DNA of 64,000 bases from positions 620,001 through 684,000 of the forward strand of contig NZ_BRXS01000002.1 of assembly GCF_030159095.1 (NCBI RefSeq), read 5' to 3'. The number at the start of each line of letters is the position of its first letter. The stretch's first letter is position 1. Positions 23,849 through 31,730 of this stretch are shown here, one piece after another. Below the pieces are notes generated by a model that was not told where the DNA came from, made no database searches, and was given only the letters and a program-made list of their open reading frames with translations. The stretch comes from Roseisolibacter agri (GTDB lineage Bacteria; Gemmatimonadota; Gemmatimonadetes; Gemmatimonadales; Gemmatimonadaceae). Both the position numbers and the translations under genes were made by a program.

Positions 23849-25287
23849 GTGCACCCGCAGCCACCGCCACCGTCGCGACCGACCGCAACCGCCGCCCCTA
23901 CGACTCCGTCCTCGACACGATCGGCTGGACGCCGCTGATCCGACTCGGCCGCCTGGGCCGCGGGGTGCGGACGCCGCTCTACGGGAAGGCCGAGATCTTC
24001 AACCCGGGCGGCTCCGTGAAGGACCGCATCGGCATGCCCATCATCGAGGCGGCCGAGCGGGCGGGGCTGCTGAAGCCGGGCGGGACCATCGTCGAGGGGA
24101 CGAGCGGCAACACCGGCGTCGGGCTGGCGATCGCGGCGGCGATGAAGGGCTACCGCTGCATCTTCACGATGCCGGACAAGATGTCGCAGGAGAAGGTGCG
24201 GCTGCTGAAGGCGTTCGGGGCGGAGGTCATCGTCACGCCCACGGCGGTGCCGCCCGACCATCCCGACAACTACGTGATGTGGGCCAAGCGCATCGCGGAG
24301 TCGACGCCGAACGCGATCCTCGCCAACCAGTTCTACAACCAGGCGAACCCCGAGGCGCACTACGCGACCACGGGCCCCGAGCTGTGGGAGCAGACGGAGG
24401 GGCGCATCACGCACTTCGTCGCGTCGGCGGGGACGGGCGGCACGCTCACCGGCGTCGGGCGCTACCTGAAGGAGCGGAACCCCGACATCAAGGTGATCGC
24501 CGGCGACCCGCAGGGCTCCATCCTGGCGGAGCTGTGGCGGCAGTCGCGCGGGCAGGCGGGGGAGAAGCCCACCGGCTCGCCGTACAAGGTCGAGGGGATC
24601 GGCCAGGACAAGCTCCCGGGGACGCTCGACCTGAGTGTGGTCGACGAGTACCACACCGTCAGCGACAAGGACAGCTTCGCGATGGCGCGCCGCCTGACGC
24701 GCGAGGAGGGGCTGTTCGTCGGCGGGTCGGCGGGGCTCATCACGCACGTCGCGATGCAGCTGGCGCGGCGGATCGACGATCCCGACGCGTACGTCGTGAC
24801 CTTCCTCTGCGACACGGGCGAGCGCTACCTCTCGAAGCTCTACAACGACGAGTGGATGCGCGAGAACCAGCTGCTCGACGCGGACCGCGTGACGCTGGCG
24901 CACCTGCTGGAGGCGAAGGCCGACAACGCCCGCGGCGGCCCGGCGACGCTGGTGAGCACGGCGCCCGGCGCGCTCGTGCGGCAGGCGCTGGGCCTCATGA
25001 AGCTGCACGACGTGTCGCAGCTGCCGGTGATGGACGGCGACCAGTGCGTGGGGAGCGTGACCGAGTACCACCTGACGACGCGCGGGCTGGAGAGCACGCG
25101 TTTCCTGGACGCGACGGTGGGCGAGGTGATGGACGAGCCCTTCCCGACCGTGCCGGCGAGCGAGCCGGTGGACGCGGTGACGAAGCTGCTGAGCAAGGCG
25201 ACGCCGGCGCTGCTCGTGCAGGACGGCGGGCGCGTCACGGGGATCGTGACGCGGACCGACATGCTGCAGTTCCTGATGAGCCGCTGA
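23845..25287 (+). CDS. Cystathionine beta-synthase / cysteine synthase with C-terminal CBS pair
   Basis: Protein of 480 residues. Residues 15-330 are the fold-type II PLP enzyme core: TIGWTPLIRLGRL, the PLP lysine K59 in FNPGGSVKDRIG, the GTSGNTGVG substrate loop, and the phosphate-binding SAGTGGTLTGVGRY. Residues 350-480 hold two CBS motifs (VSQLPVMDGDQCVGSVTE and ALLVQDGGRVTGIVTRTDML). It uses O-acetylserine or serine with sulfide or homocysteine; the CBS pair favours the cystathionine beta-synthase type, as in actinobacterial and eukaryotic enzymes. Translation is coupled to the TonB-domain gene, though a functional link is not obvious. Confidence 0.9.
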   Translation: MSAPAATATVATDRNRRPYDSVLDTIGWTPLIRLGRLGRGVRTPLYGKAEIFNPGGSVKDRIGMPIIEAAERAGLLKPGGTIVEGTSGNTGVGLAIAAAMKGYRCIFTMPDKMSQEKVRLLKAFGAEVIVTPTAVPPDHPDNYVMWAKRIAESTPNAILANQFYNQANPEAHYATTGPELWEQTEGRITHFVASAGTGGTLTGVGRYLKERNPDIKVIAGDPQGSILAELWRQSRGQAGEKPTGSPYKVEGIGQDKLPGTLDLSVVDEYHTVSDKDSFAMARRLTREEGLFVGGSAGLITHVAMQLARRIDDPDAYVVTFLCDTGERYLSKLYNDEWMRENQLLDADRVTLAHLLEAKADNARGGPATLVSTAPGALVRQALGLMKLHDVSQLPVMDGDQCVGSVTEYHLTTRGLESTRFLDATVGEVMDEPFPTVPASEPVDAVTKLLSKATPALLVQDGGRVTGIVTRTDMLQFLMSR

Positions 25288-25306
25288 CGCGGCGCCCACT
25301 CATTCT

Positions 25307-25387
25307 CGACGCTCGACGCTCGACGCTCGACGCTCACCCCGCCGGCAGGATGGGGGCAGCGTCGAGCGTCGAGCGTCGAGCGGGGTG
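25307..25387. repeat. Heptamer inverted repeat and start-codon-pairing element before ddl
   Basis: CGACGCT occurs four times in tandem (25307-25334) and its complement AGCGTCG three times (25358-25378). Separately, CACCCCGC (25335-25342) is complementary to GCGGGGTG (25380-25387), which contains the GTG start of ddl. The two pairings are interleaved, so they would be mutually exclusive or form a pseudoknot. Confidence 0.75.
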
Positions 25388-26452
25388 ATTCCTCTCTTGA
25401 ACATCACGGTTCTCCTTGGCGGCTTCTCCGCCGAGCGCGACGTCTCCCTCGCCTCGGGCCTGCGCATGGCCGAGGCGCTGCGCACGCGCGGGCACGCGGT
25501 CACCTGCGTCGATCCGGCCGAGGGGCCGCTGTCGCGCGACCGCGAGGCGGCGCACCTGGCGGCGGGGGTGGGCACGCGCCCGCCGTCGCTGGAGCAGCTC
25601 GGGAAGCTGGGCGGCGGCGCGGGGTCGATCCCGCCGGCGCTGGCGGAGTGGCGCGACGTGAAGGGCGCCGACGTGGTGCTGCTGGCGCTGCACGGCGGGC
25701 AGGGGGAGGACGGCACCGTGCAGGCGCTCCTCGACCTGGCCGGGGTGCGCTACACGGGCAGCGGGCATCTGGGGAGCGCGCTGGCGATGGACAAGCACCT
25801 GTCGAAGGTGCTGTTCCGCGCGGCGGACGTCGGGACGGCGGACTGGCTGATGGCGCCGACGCCTGCGGAGACGGCCGGCGGGAACGGCGCGCCGCGGCGG
25901 TCGCGCGAGCGGTTCGCGGAGGAGGTCGAGCACCGGCTGGGCCTGCCCGTGGTCGTGAAGCCGTCGAAGCAGGGCTCGACGGTGGGGCTGACCGTCGTGA
26001 AGGAGCTGGCGCAGCTCGGGCCGGCGCTGGACCTGGCGTTCCGGTACGACGACGAGGTGATGGTGGAGCAGTTCGTCGCCGGGCGGGAGCTGACGGTGGG
26101 CGTGCTGGGCGACCAGGCGCTGCCAGTGCTCGAGATCATCCCCAAGAACGAGATCTACGACTACGAGGCGAAGTACACGCCGGGGATGGCCGAGGAGAAG
26201 GTGGCCGAGCTGGGGGACGGCGCGCGGGCGCGGCTGGAGGAGCAGGCGCTGCGGGCGTTCCGGGCGCTGAAGCTGCGCGGGTGCGCGCGGATCGACTTCC
26301 GCATGGACGAGCTGGGGAACGTGTACTGCCTGGAGGCGAACACGCTGCCGGGGATGACCGCGCTGAGCCTGATCCCGCAGGCCGCCGCGGCGGCGGGGAT
26401 CTTGTTCCCGGAGCTGTGCGAGCGCATCGTGCAGCTGGCCGGGCGGGGCTGA
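25385..26452 (+). CDS. ddl: D-alanine-D-alanine ligase
   Basis: Protein of 355 residues. The conserved opening NITVLLGGFSAERDVSLASG forces a start near GTG 25385 (or TTG 25397); no good Shine-Dalgarno is seen. ATP-grasp features follow: LLALHGGQGEDGTVQALLDLAGVRYTGSG, KPSKQGSTVGLTVV, VMVEQFVAGRELTVGVLG, KYTPGMAEEKV near the omega loop, and the metal-binding IDFRMDE...LEANTLPGMT. It joins two D-Ala for peptidoglycan stem peptides in the cytoplasm. A short insert around residues 160-170 is low-complexity. The gene is monocistronic in appearance. Confidence 0.92.
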   Translation: MIPLLNITVLLGGFSAERDVSLASGLRMAEALRTRGHAVTCVDPAEGPLSRDREAAHLAAGVGTRPPSLEQLGKLGGGAGSIPPALAEWRDVKGADVVLLALHGGQGEDGTVQALLDLAGVRYTGSGHLGSALAMDKHLSKVLFRAADVGTADWLMAPTPAETAGGNGAPRRSRERFAEEVEHRLGLPVVVKPSKQGSTVGLTVVKELAQLGPALDLAFRYDDEVMVEQFVAGRELTVGVLGDQALPVLEIIPKNEIYDYEAKYTPGMAEEKVAELGDGARARLEEQALRAFRALKLRGCARIDFRMDELGNVYCLEANTLPGMTALSLIPQAAAAAGILFPELCERIVQLAGRG

Positions 26453-26664
26453 CCGGACCCGCCGACACACCGCCAACGCACCCGCCGCCGCGCGCGTTTT
26501 CCAAGGGGGATCCTCTCGGATCCTGCCCGCGCGGGGCGGCCGCACACGCGGCATCGGGAGTGCAGGATGGGGAGCTTCCCCGTCCCGGAACCCCTGCTTC
26601 CGGTCGGGGTCTCTGCTCTGCTGTCGCTACGCCGCCGCTGCCGCTCGGTGCCCTGGCCGTGTCC
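26453..26664 (+). other. Intergenic region ddl-rhomboid
   Basis: 212 bp. It contains several short GC-rich inverted repeats (for example GGATCC either side of 26512) but no convincing promoter or ORF. The following gene may start a few codons earlier at GTG 26659. Confidence 0.4.
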
Positions 26665-27588
26665 ATGTCCTACGTCCCGCCCGACGAACCCGCACCGTTC
26701 CGGTTGACACCGGCGGTGCTGTGGCTGATCGCGCTCAACGTCGCGGTCTTCTTCGTCCAGCTCACGCTCCAGCAGGACCTCCCGCAGACGCTCGGGTTCG
26801 CGCCCGAGGACCTGGAGGCGAGCCGGCTGTGGACGGCGGGGACGTACATGTTCGTGCACGCCGGGTTCTGGCACCTGGCGTTCAACATGTACTCGCTCTG
26901 GATGTTCGGTCCGCGCCTGGAGCGCGAGTGGGGCACCGGGACGTTCGCGCGCTACTACCTGTGGTGCGGGCTGGGCGGGCTGGTCGCGCACGCGCTGCTG
27001 ATCCGCAGCGGGCTGCTGGTGGGCGCGTCGGGGGCGATCTTCGGGCTGATGTACGCCTACGGGCGCCGCTGGCCGGACGACGAGGTGCTCTTCTTCGGCG
27101 TCGTGCCGATGAAGGTCAAGCACATGGTCTGGGGGATGATCGCGGTGAACCTCGCCCTCGGCGCGCTGTCGATGGTGCAGGGCGGCGACCGCGTCGCGTA
27201 CCTCGCGCACCTGGGCGGCGTCGCGTTCGGGATGCTCTGGTACCTGCGCCCCAGCGCGCCGAGCATGGACCGGGTGCGGCAGCGCGTGGCGGCGGCGCCG
27301 GACGTGGGCGACGAGCCGCCGCGCCCCGTGCCGAAGTCGTTCCCGCGCCCGCGCGAGCGCGGCAGCGAGAGCGACGAGGTGGTGGAGAAGAGCAAGGCGG
27401 TGACGGCGAAGCCGCAGCCCGCGCCGCGCGTCGCGCCGGTGCGCCCGCTGCCGGCCGCCGCCACGGCGACGCGCGCGGCGGCGCTGGACCTCGTGCTCGA
27501 CAAGATCTCGCAGCAGGGGATGGAGAGTCTGACGAGCGAGGAGCGGCGGCTGCTGGAGGAAACCTCTCAGAAACTGCGCGAACGGTAG
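26665..27588 (+). CDS. Rhomboid-family intramembrane serine protease
   Basis: Protein of 307 residues with six predicted transmembrane helices in the first 200 residues. Rhomboid marks are the HAGFWHLAFNMYSLWMFG loop/helix, catalytic S122 in LLVGASGAIFG, and H182 in YLAHLGGVAFG, forming the Ser-His dyad. After residue 200 there is a basic, Pro/Ala-rich cytoplasmic tail ending in ALDLVLDKISQQGMESLTSEERRLLEETS, a short helical domain commonly found on Gemmatimonadota and Bacteroidota rhomboids. Substrate unknown. ATG 26665 is chosen over GTG 26659. Confidence 0.9.
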   Translation: MSYVPPDEPAPFRLTPAVLWLIALNVAVFFVQLTLQQDLPQTLGFAPEDLEASRLWTAGTYMFVHAGFWHLAFNMYSLWMFGPRLEREWGTGTFARYYLWCGLGGLVAHALLIRSGLLVGASGAIFGLMYAYGRRWPDDEVLFFGVVPMKVKHMVWGMIAVNLALGALSMVQGGDRVAYLAHLGGVAFGMLWYLRPSAPSMDRVRQRVAAAPDVGDEPPRPVPKSFPRPRERGSESDEVVEKSKAVTAKPQPAPRVAPVRPLPAAATATRAAALDLVLDKISQQGMESLTSEERRLLEETSQKLRER

Positions 27589-27846
27589 GGCGGAGAACGG
27601 AACGGCGGAGGACGGAACGGCGGAGGACGGAACGGCGCGATACGGTGAAGCGGACGGCGGTGGCAGGTAGGAGGTGACGGCGAGGCCGCGCGGTGCGCGG
27701 GCCTCGCCGTTCGTGTCTCGCGGCGTCCCTCGCCTGTCCGGCGCCGTTAGCTTTCGCCGACGTGGCGCCCTTCCGTATCGCGCCTTTTCGTCCTCCGCCG
27801 TTCCGTCTTCCGCGGTTCCGTTCTCCGCTTCATCGGTCCCTTTTCG
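27589..27846. repeat. Second copy of the GGAGGACGGAACGGC palindromic repeat, with an internal hairpin
   Basis: Left arm (27592-27645) has three related units around GGAGGACGGAACGGC; the right arm (about 27774-27834) carries the complement (CGTCCTCCGCCGTTCCGTC and neighbours) with some mismatches. Inside lies a separate 11-bp stem, ACGGCGAGGCC (27677-27687) with 27700-27710, which looks like the rhomboid gene terminator. Confidence 0.8.
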
Positions 27847-28242
27847 ATGCCCAAGCCCCAGCTCCTCGAGACCTTCCCCAACCCCTATCCGGACCGCGAC
27901 TACGACGTCTGGATGGAGTGCCCCGAGTTCACCTCGCTCTGTCCGCTCGGCGGGATCGAGGGGGACGCGTCGGACCTGCACGCGCTGGAGGGCGGGGCGC
28001 CGGACTTCGCGACCATCCGCATCACGTACGTGCCGGGCGCGAAGTGCGTGGAGCTCAAGAGCCTCAAGCTCTATCTCTGGAGCTTCCGCAACGACGGCAT
28101 CTTCTACGAGCGCGCGGTGAACCGCATCCTCGACGACCTCGCGGCGGCGGTGGAGCCGAAGTCGATGGAGGTCGTGGGCGACTTCAACACGCGCGGCGGC
28201 ATCAAGTCGATCATCACCGCGCGCCACACGGCCAAGCGCTAA
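27847..28242 (+). CDS. queF: NADPH-dependent 7-cyano-7-deazaguanine reductase QueF (short form)
   Basis: Protein of 131 residues. It has the QueF core PEFTSLCP with catalytic Cys32, PDFATIRITYVPG with the proton-relay Asp53, and the signature CVELKSLKLYLWSFRNDG. It reduces preQ0 to preQ1 in queuosine biosynthesis. It is the single-domain YkvM type, but between the Cys and PDFATI there are about 14 extra residues (LGGIEGDASDLHALEGGA) compared with the Bacillus form. No preQ1 riboswitch is seen upstream; the leader is the palindromic repeat. The next gene is convergent. Confidence 0.94.
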   Translation: MPKPQLLETFPNPYPDRDYDVWMECPEFTSLCPLGGIEGDASDLHALEGGAPDFATIRITYVPGAKCVELKSLKLYLWSFRNDGIFYERAVNRILDDLAAAVEPKSMEVVGDFNTRGGIKSIITARHTAKR

Positions 28243-28248
28243 CAGGCG

Positions 28249-28926
28249 TCAGGGCACCACGGCGCGGCAGGCGCCGCACGCGGTGCCCGCGAGGACGTCG
28301 AGGATCGTCCCGTCGCGGCGCAGGTGCACGTGCTCGAACAGCACCGCGGGGCGCGCCTCGCGCGCGGCCGGCTCGCATGTGCAGCGCACGTTCACCAGCA
28401 CCGGCCGGCCGTCGGAGGTCAGCAGCACGGCGCGCGCGCCGCGCCGCACGACGCGGCCGGCGGTGCCCGCGGGGCCCACGGTCGCGGCGCCCTCGATGGG
28501 CGCGCGCCACGGCCCGGCCCCCTGCTGCCACGCGCGCGGCGCGGCCGGCGCGGCGGGGAGCGCGGCGTCCCACGCCGGGTCCTCGACGTCGGGATGCGCC
28601 GGCGGCAGCGCCAGCAGCGCGTCGAGCGTCGCGGCGTACGTCGCCTCGAACTCGCCCCACGTGCAGGTGAGCACGTCGCGCAGCAGCCGCCGCACGCGGT
28701 GCGCCGACCGCGGCGGATCGCCGAGGAGGGGGAGAACGGCGTCGGCGGCATCGCGGGCGACGGCGGCGACGCGGCGCTCGGTGAGCGCGACTCCGGCGTC
28801 GTCCGCGGCCGACCCCTCGTGCGTGCCCAGCGCGAAGGGGCGGAGCGCGGCGTCCAGCCGGGCGCGCGCGTCGGCGCGTGCGTCGGCGGTGGACGGATCG
28901 GCAGGGCGGGGGCGGGCGTGGGGCAC
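28249..28926 (-). CDS. Hypothetical protein with C-terminal Cys motifs
   Basis: Protein of 225 residues, not recognised. The N-terminal part is Ala/Arg-rich and helical, with a central AHRVRRLLRDVLTCTWGEFEATYAATLDALLAL helix pair. The C-terminal third is beta-rich (GRVVRRGARAVLLTSDGRPVLVNVRCTCEP) and contains a CTC and a CGAC pair that could bind zinc, ending in ACRAVVP. It is convergent with queF with 6 bp between stops. Cytoplasmic; no signal peptide. Codon use is like the neighbours, so I consider it real. Confidence 0.55.
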   Translation of the reverse strand: MPHARPRPADPSTADARADARARLDAALRPFALGTHEGSAADDAGVALTERRVAAVARDAADAVLPLLGDPPRSAHRVRRLLRDVLTCTWGEFEATYAATLDALLALPPAHPDVEDPAWDAALPAAPAAPRAWQQGAGPWRAPIEGAATVGPAGTAGRVVRRGARAVLLTSDGRPVLVNVRCTCEPAAREARPAVLFEHVHLRRDGTILDVLAGTACGACRAVVP

Positions 28927-29073
28927 GGGACAATCCTAGTCGTTCCCACGGGTCGCGCACGCTGTCGGAGCCGCCGATTCGCCGCGCTGAGCAGGGGTTT
29001 CTTCCGGGGCCGGGGGCCGATACATTCCGGTTCCTTCCGCGGCCGGTGCTCCGGTCGTGGGGGAGTGTACGCC

Positions 29074-29146
29074 GGCCAGGTAGCTCAGTTGGTAGAGCAG
29101 GGGACTGAAAATCCCCGTGTCGGGGGTTCGATTCCCTCCCTGGCCA
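29074..29146 (+). tRNA. tRNA-Phe (GAA)
   Basis: 73 nt without an encoded CCA. Acceptor GGCCAGG (29074-29080) pairs with CCTGGCC (29139-29145), discriminator A. The D-loop has AGCTCAGTTGGTAGAGC; the anticodon stem-loop GGGGA-CTGAAAA-TCCCC gives anticodon GAA; the T-arm has GGTTCGATTCC. The prophage starts directly 3' of it, so its 3' end is the probable attachment site. Confidence 0.98.
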
Positions 29147-29181
29147 CTCGATAGTCAGACAACGACTTACGTCCGTTCTCG

Positions 29182-29214
29182 ACCGCCCGTTCTCCCCCTC
29201 GGAGACCGGGCGGT
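29182..29214 (+). terminator. Hairpin downstream of tRNA-Phe
   Basis: ACCGCCCG (29182-29189) pairs with CGGGCGGT (29207-29214). It lies 36 bp after the tRNA, in a position suiting tRNA transcription termination, but the T-run after it is only two bases. Confidence 0.5.
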
Positions 29215-29319
29215 TCGCATTCAGGGCGGTATTCCCGGCACACGTGAAGCCGGGTGCATGGCGGGTCATGGCGGGTCGCATCGTCGGATGGGGTGCGAGA
29301 GTCGGAGTCGGCCGGCCGG

Positions 29320-30777
29320 TCAGCCGGCAGCGGGAGCGGCAGCAGGGGCGGCAGCAGGGGCGGCCGTGGGCGTGGTGCTGGGACCGCGGAGCTGGCGCGC
29401 GACGCGCGACGCGATCACCTGCTCCTCGGCGAAGTCCGGCGCGTAGACGGCGTACCGCGCGGTCTGCGACAGCGAGGCGTGCCCGAGGTAGGTCATGACC
29501 TGCACGAGGTTCACGCCGGCCTGGACCCACGCGATCGCCGCCACGTGGCGGAGGTCCTTCACGGTGAGCGTGGGCCGGCCGATCGCGGCCCGTCCGGCGC
29601 GGTGCGCGCTCCAGACGTGCGCCTCGGTGACGCTGGCGAACAGCGGGTGCGCCCCGCGGAGCACGCCGATGTCGGCCGTCAGGGCCGCGACGTAGGTCCG
29701 GAGCGTGGCCGCCGTCTCGTCGTCGAGCGGGATCGCCCGGGTCTTCGTGCGCGTCTTCGCCCGCTTGTAGAGCACCCGGGGCGGCGTGCGCTCGAGCTCC
29801 AGGTGCTGCGCCTGGCGGCTCAGCACTTCGCCGAGATCGGCGCCGGTGAAGATGAGGAGCAGCGCGATCGGCACGAGCGCGTCGGCGACGTCGGGCGGGG
29901 CCTCGGCGGCCGCCGCCTCCACCGCGGCGAGGTACCCGCGGAGGTCGTCCGGCGTGAACGGCGCGGGCATGCGGCCCTCCGCCTCCTCGAACTTCGCGAC
30001 CTGGCGGCCGCGGATCGGGTGCGCCTCGAGGTGTCCGTGCAGCACGGCCCACGCGCAGAAGGCGCCGAGCGAGGCGCGGACGCGGTTCCGCGTCGCGCCG
30101 CTCGCCGGCCGCGCGGCGCGCTGGCGCTCGGGGTGATGCGCCGCGCAGTGCTTCGGCAGCGGACCGGGCGCGCGCACCTCGAACGTGGTGCGGCACGTCG
30201 CACACGTTGCCGTGCGGACGGGGTACCGCGACGCTCCGTTGGTCCCGTTGCTGGTGGTCGGTGCCGGCGCGTCCGCCGGTCGGCGTGTCGCGGCGCGGCG
30301 CGCAGTCACGCGGCCCTGGAGGCTCGGCAGGTTCGAGAGCCACGCCGCGATCGCGGACGGCGTGAGCGCGCCGGTCGTCGCCTGCGCGCCGCCGTGGTCG
30401 GCGAGGAAGCGGTCGAGGTGCGCGAACACCTTGTCGCGCGCGCGCCGGTGGTACTGCGTCTTGAACGCGGCGACGAGGGGCGTGAGCAGCCGCCCTTCCG
30501 ACTCGCGGAGCAGCGCGCCCAGCGCGTCCTCGCCCTCGCGATACGCCTGGTGCAGGCGGTCGGTGGTGAAGCGCTCGTCCTGCCGTGCCACGAGCAGCGC
30601 GAACAGCCGCCGGCCGTACAGGTCGCGGAACATGGCGATGCGCTGCTCGCCGACGATGCGGTCGCGCGTCTCCAGCGAGACGCGCAGCACATCGTCGCGG
30701 AGCCCCGCCCCCGGCATTCGGAGGCGGATCTCTGCGGGCTTCTCCAGCTTGCGGCCCCAGACACGCTTGCGCGGCAT
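29320..30777 (-). CDS. int: Prophage tyrosine recombinase (integrase), atypical
   Basis: Protein of 485 residues beside the tRNA. The C-terminal catalytic domain shows KDLRH (K407, R410, H411), LGH (432-433) and the nucleophile Y442 in QTARYAVY. The first catalytic Arg is not where expected: the TGxRxxE box reads TGADLGE (311-317), with Asp314 in the Arg position. A Cys/His-rich insert (C192-x2-C195 and H210-C211-x2-H214) lies between the N-terminal helices and the core-binding domain and may bind zinc. The C-terminus is an Ala/Pro repeat. It integrates and excises the prophage if active; the altered box leaves that open. Confidence 0.82.
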   Translation of the reverse strand: MPRKRVWGRKLEKPAEIRLRMPGAGLRDDVLRVSLETRDRIVGEQRIAMFRDLYGRRLFALLVARQDERFTTDRLHQAYREGEDALGALLRESEGRLLTPLVAAFKTQYHRRARDKVFAHLDRFLADHGGAQATTGALTPSAIAAWLSNLPSLQGRVTARRAATRRPADAPAPTTSNGTNGASRYPVRTATCATCRTTFEVRAPGPLPKHCAAHHPERQRAARPASGATRNRVRASLGAFCAWAVLHGHLEAHPIRGRQVAKFEEAEGRMPAPFTPDDLRGYLAAVEAAAAEAPPDVADALVPIALLLIFTGADLGEVLSRQAQHLELERTPPRVLYKRAKTRTKTRAIPLDDETAATLRTYVAALTADIGVLRGAHPLFASVTEAHVWSAHRAGRAAIGRPTLTVKDLRHVAAIAWVQAGVNLVQVMTYLGHASLSQTARYAVYAPDFAEEQVIASRVARQLRGPSTTPTAAPAAAPAAAPAAG

Positions 30778-30800
30778 ACGTCGGTGTCGTCGGCTGCGGG

Positions 30801-31124
30801 TCAGGCGGCGCTGACGTGCACGGCGACGGGGAGCGCCGTCGGTAGCTCCCGGCGCCCGGCCGATCCCTCGTCGCCGGCGATGCGGAAGCTGGCGAAGTGA
30901 CGCTCGCAGTCGATCACGTCGTAGAGCACCGTGCGGTGCCCCCGCTTGTTGCGCGGTAGGTCGGCGACCGAGACCGACTCGAGGTAGTCGGGCGTGCAGC
31001 CGTAGACGTGGCAGACCTCGGCCGTGTTCAGGTACCGCTTGGGCAGCGTCGGCACGGGACGCGCAGCCTTCGCGCTCTTCGGCGCCGGCTGCGCGCGGTG
31101 CGCGGTGGCGGGCGTGGTCCGCAT
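30801..31124 (-). CDS. Small HTH protein, excisionase-like
   Basis: Protein of 107 residues from ATG 31124, which overlaps the stop of the upstream gene (ATGA). A basic N-terminal tail precedes LPKRYLNTAEVCHVYGCTPDYLESVSVADLPRNKRGHRTVLYDVIDCERHFASF, a MerR/excisionase-type winged HTH. It lies 23 bp before the integrase, the usual place of a recombination directionality factor. Assignment is from pattern and position. Confidence 0.55.
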   Translation of the reverse strand: MRTTPATAHRAQPAPKSAKAARPVPTLPKRYLNTAEVCHVYGCTPDYLESVSVADLPRNKRGHRTVLYDVIDCERHFASFRIAGDEGSAGRRELPTALPVAVHVSAA

Positions 31125-31720
31125 CAGCGCCGCCCGCGCATGATCGCGCGCTCGACGTCCGTGAGATCCCACTCGCCGACGACTGCGTAGCAGTCCGGCG
31201 CGATGCGCGTGAGGAGGTATGGATCTCGGTCCGGCTGCACGCCGATCTGCCGGTCCGCCCAGGCCTCGACCTCCCACAGGATGAAGCGCTGCGTGAGGTC
31301 GTGCCCCGTGGCCACCGCCGGCGGCACCATGGGTACCATCGCGTAGCCGCTGACGTATCCGGTCGGCTCGCGGCGGGTTTGCACGTCGATCGTCGCGTCG
31401 CGCGCGGCAGGGCCGCGCGTCCGCACGAAGTCGGAGTCGAAGCGCTCCCACCCGGCGCCGAGCCGCCACGGCGCGTTCTCGTACTTCACCTGCCGGCGGT
31501 CGGCGCGCGCGATCGCGAGGTGCGGTCGCCCCCTCGCGTCGCGCGGCGCGTCGGCGATCACCTGCGAGAGGATGAGGATCGGCGTCCCCTCCGCGAGCGC
31601 CGTGTACGCGGTCACTGCCTGCTGGTACTCCGCGTCGCTGCGCAGCCGGCGCGAGGCCTGGTACTCCGCGAGCTTCGCCCGCGCCTCCGCGGGCGGCATC
31701 GTGATCGTTGCGACGTCCAT
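31124..31720 (-). CDS. Hypothetical phage protein
   Basis: Protein of 198 residues from ATG 31720 (an upstream in-frame ATG at 31828 would overlap the next gene and adds Ser-rich sequence). An N-terminal helical stretch (EARAKLAEYQASRRLRSDAEYQQAVTAYTALAEG) is followed by beta-rich segments (GYVSGYAMVPMVPP, RFILWEVEAWADRQIG, YLLTRIAPDCYAVVGEWDLTDVERAIM). I recognise no family. It is coupled to the excisionase-like gene. Confidence 0.55.
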   Translation of the reverse strand: MDVATITMPPAEARAKLAEYQASRRLRSDAEYQQAVTAYTALAEGTPILILSQVIADAPRDARGRPHLAIARADRRQVKYENAPWRLGAGWERFDSDFVRTRGPAARDATIDVQTRREPTGYVSGYAMVPMVPPAVATGHDLTQRFILWEVEAWADRQIGVQPDRDPYLLTRIAPDCYAVVGEWDLTDVERAIMRGRR

Positions 31721-31730
31721 CGGTGCTTCC

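Noticed and set aside
27589..27846. preQ1 riboswitch before queF
   Set aside because: The leader is taken up by the palindromic repeat; no preQ1 aptamer pattern was found.
29022..29027. TACATT as a tRNA-Phe promoter -10 box
   Set aside because: No acceptable -35 box at the right distance; too weak to annotate.
29074..29146. Second att site in the window
   Set aside because: No further copy of the tRNA 3' end was seen; the other prophage end is outside the window.
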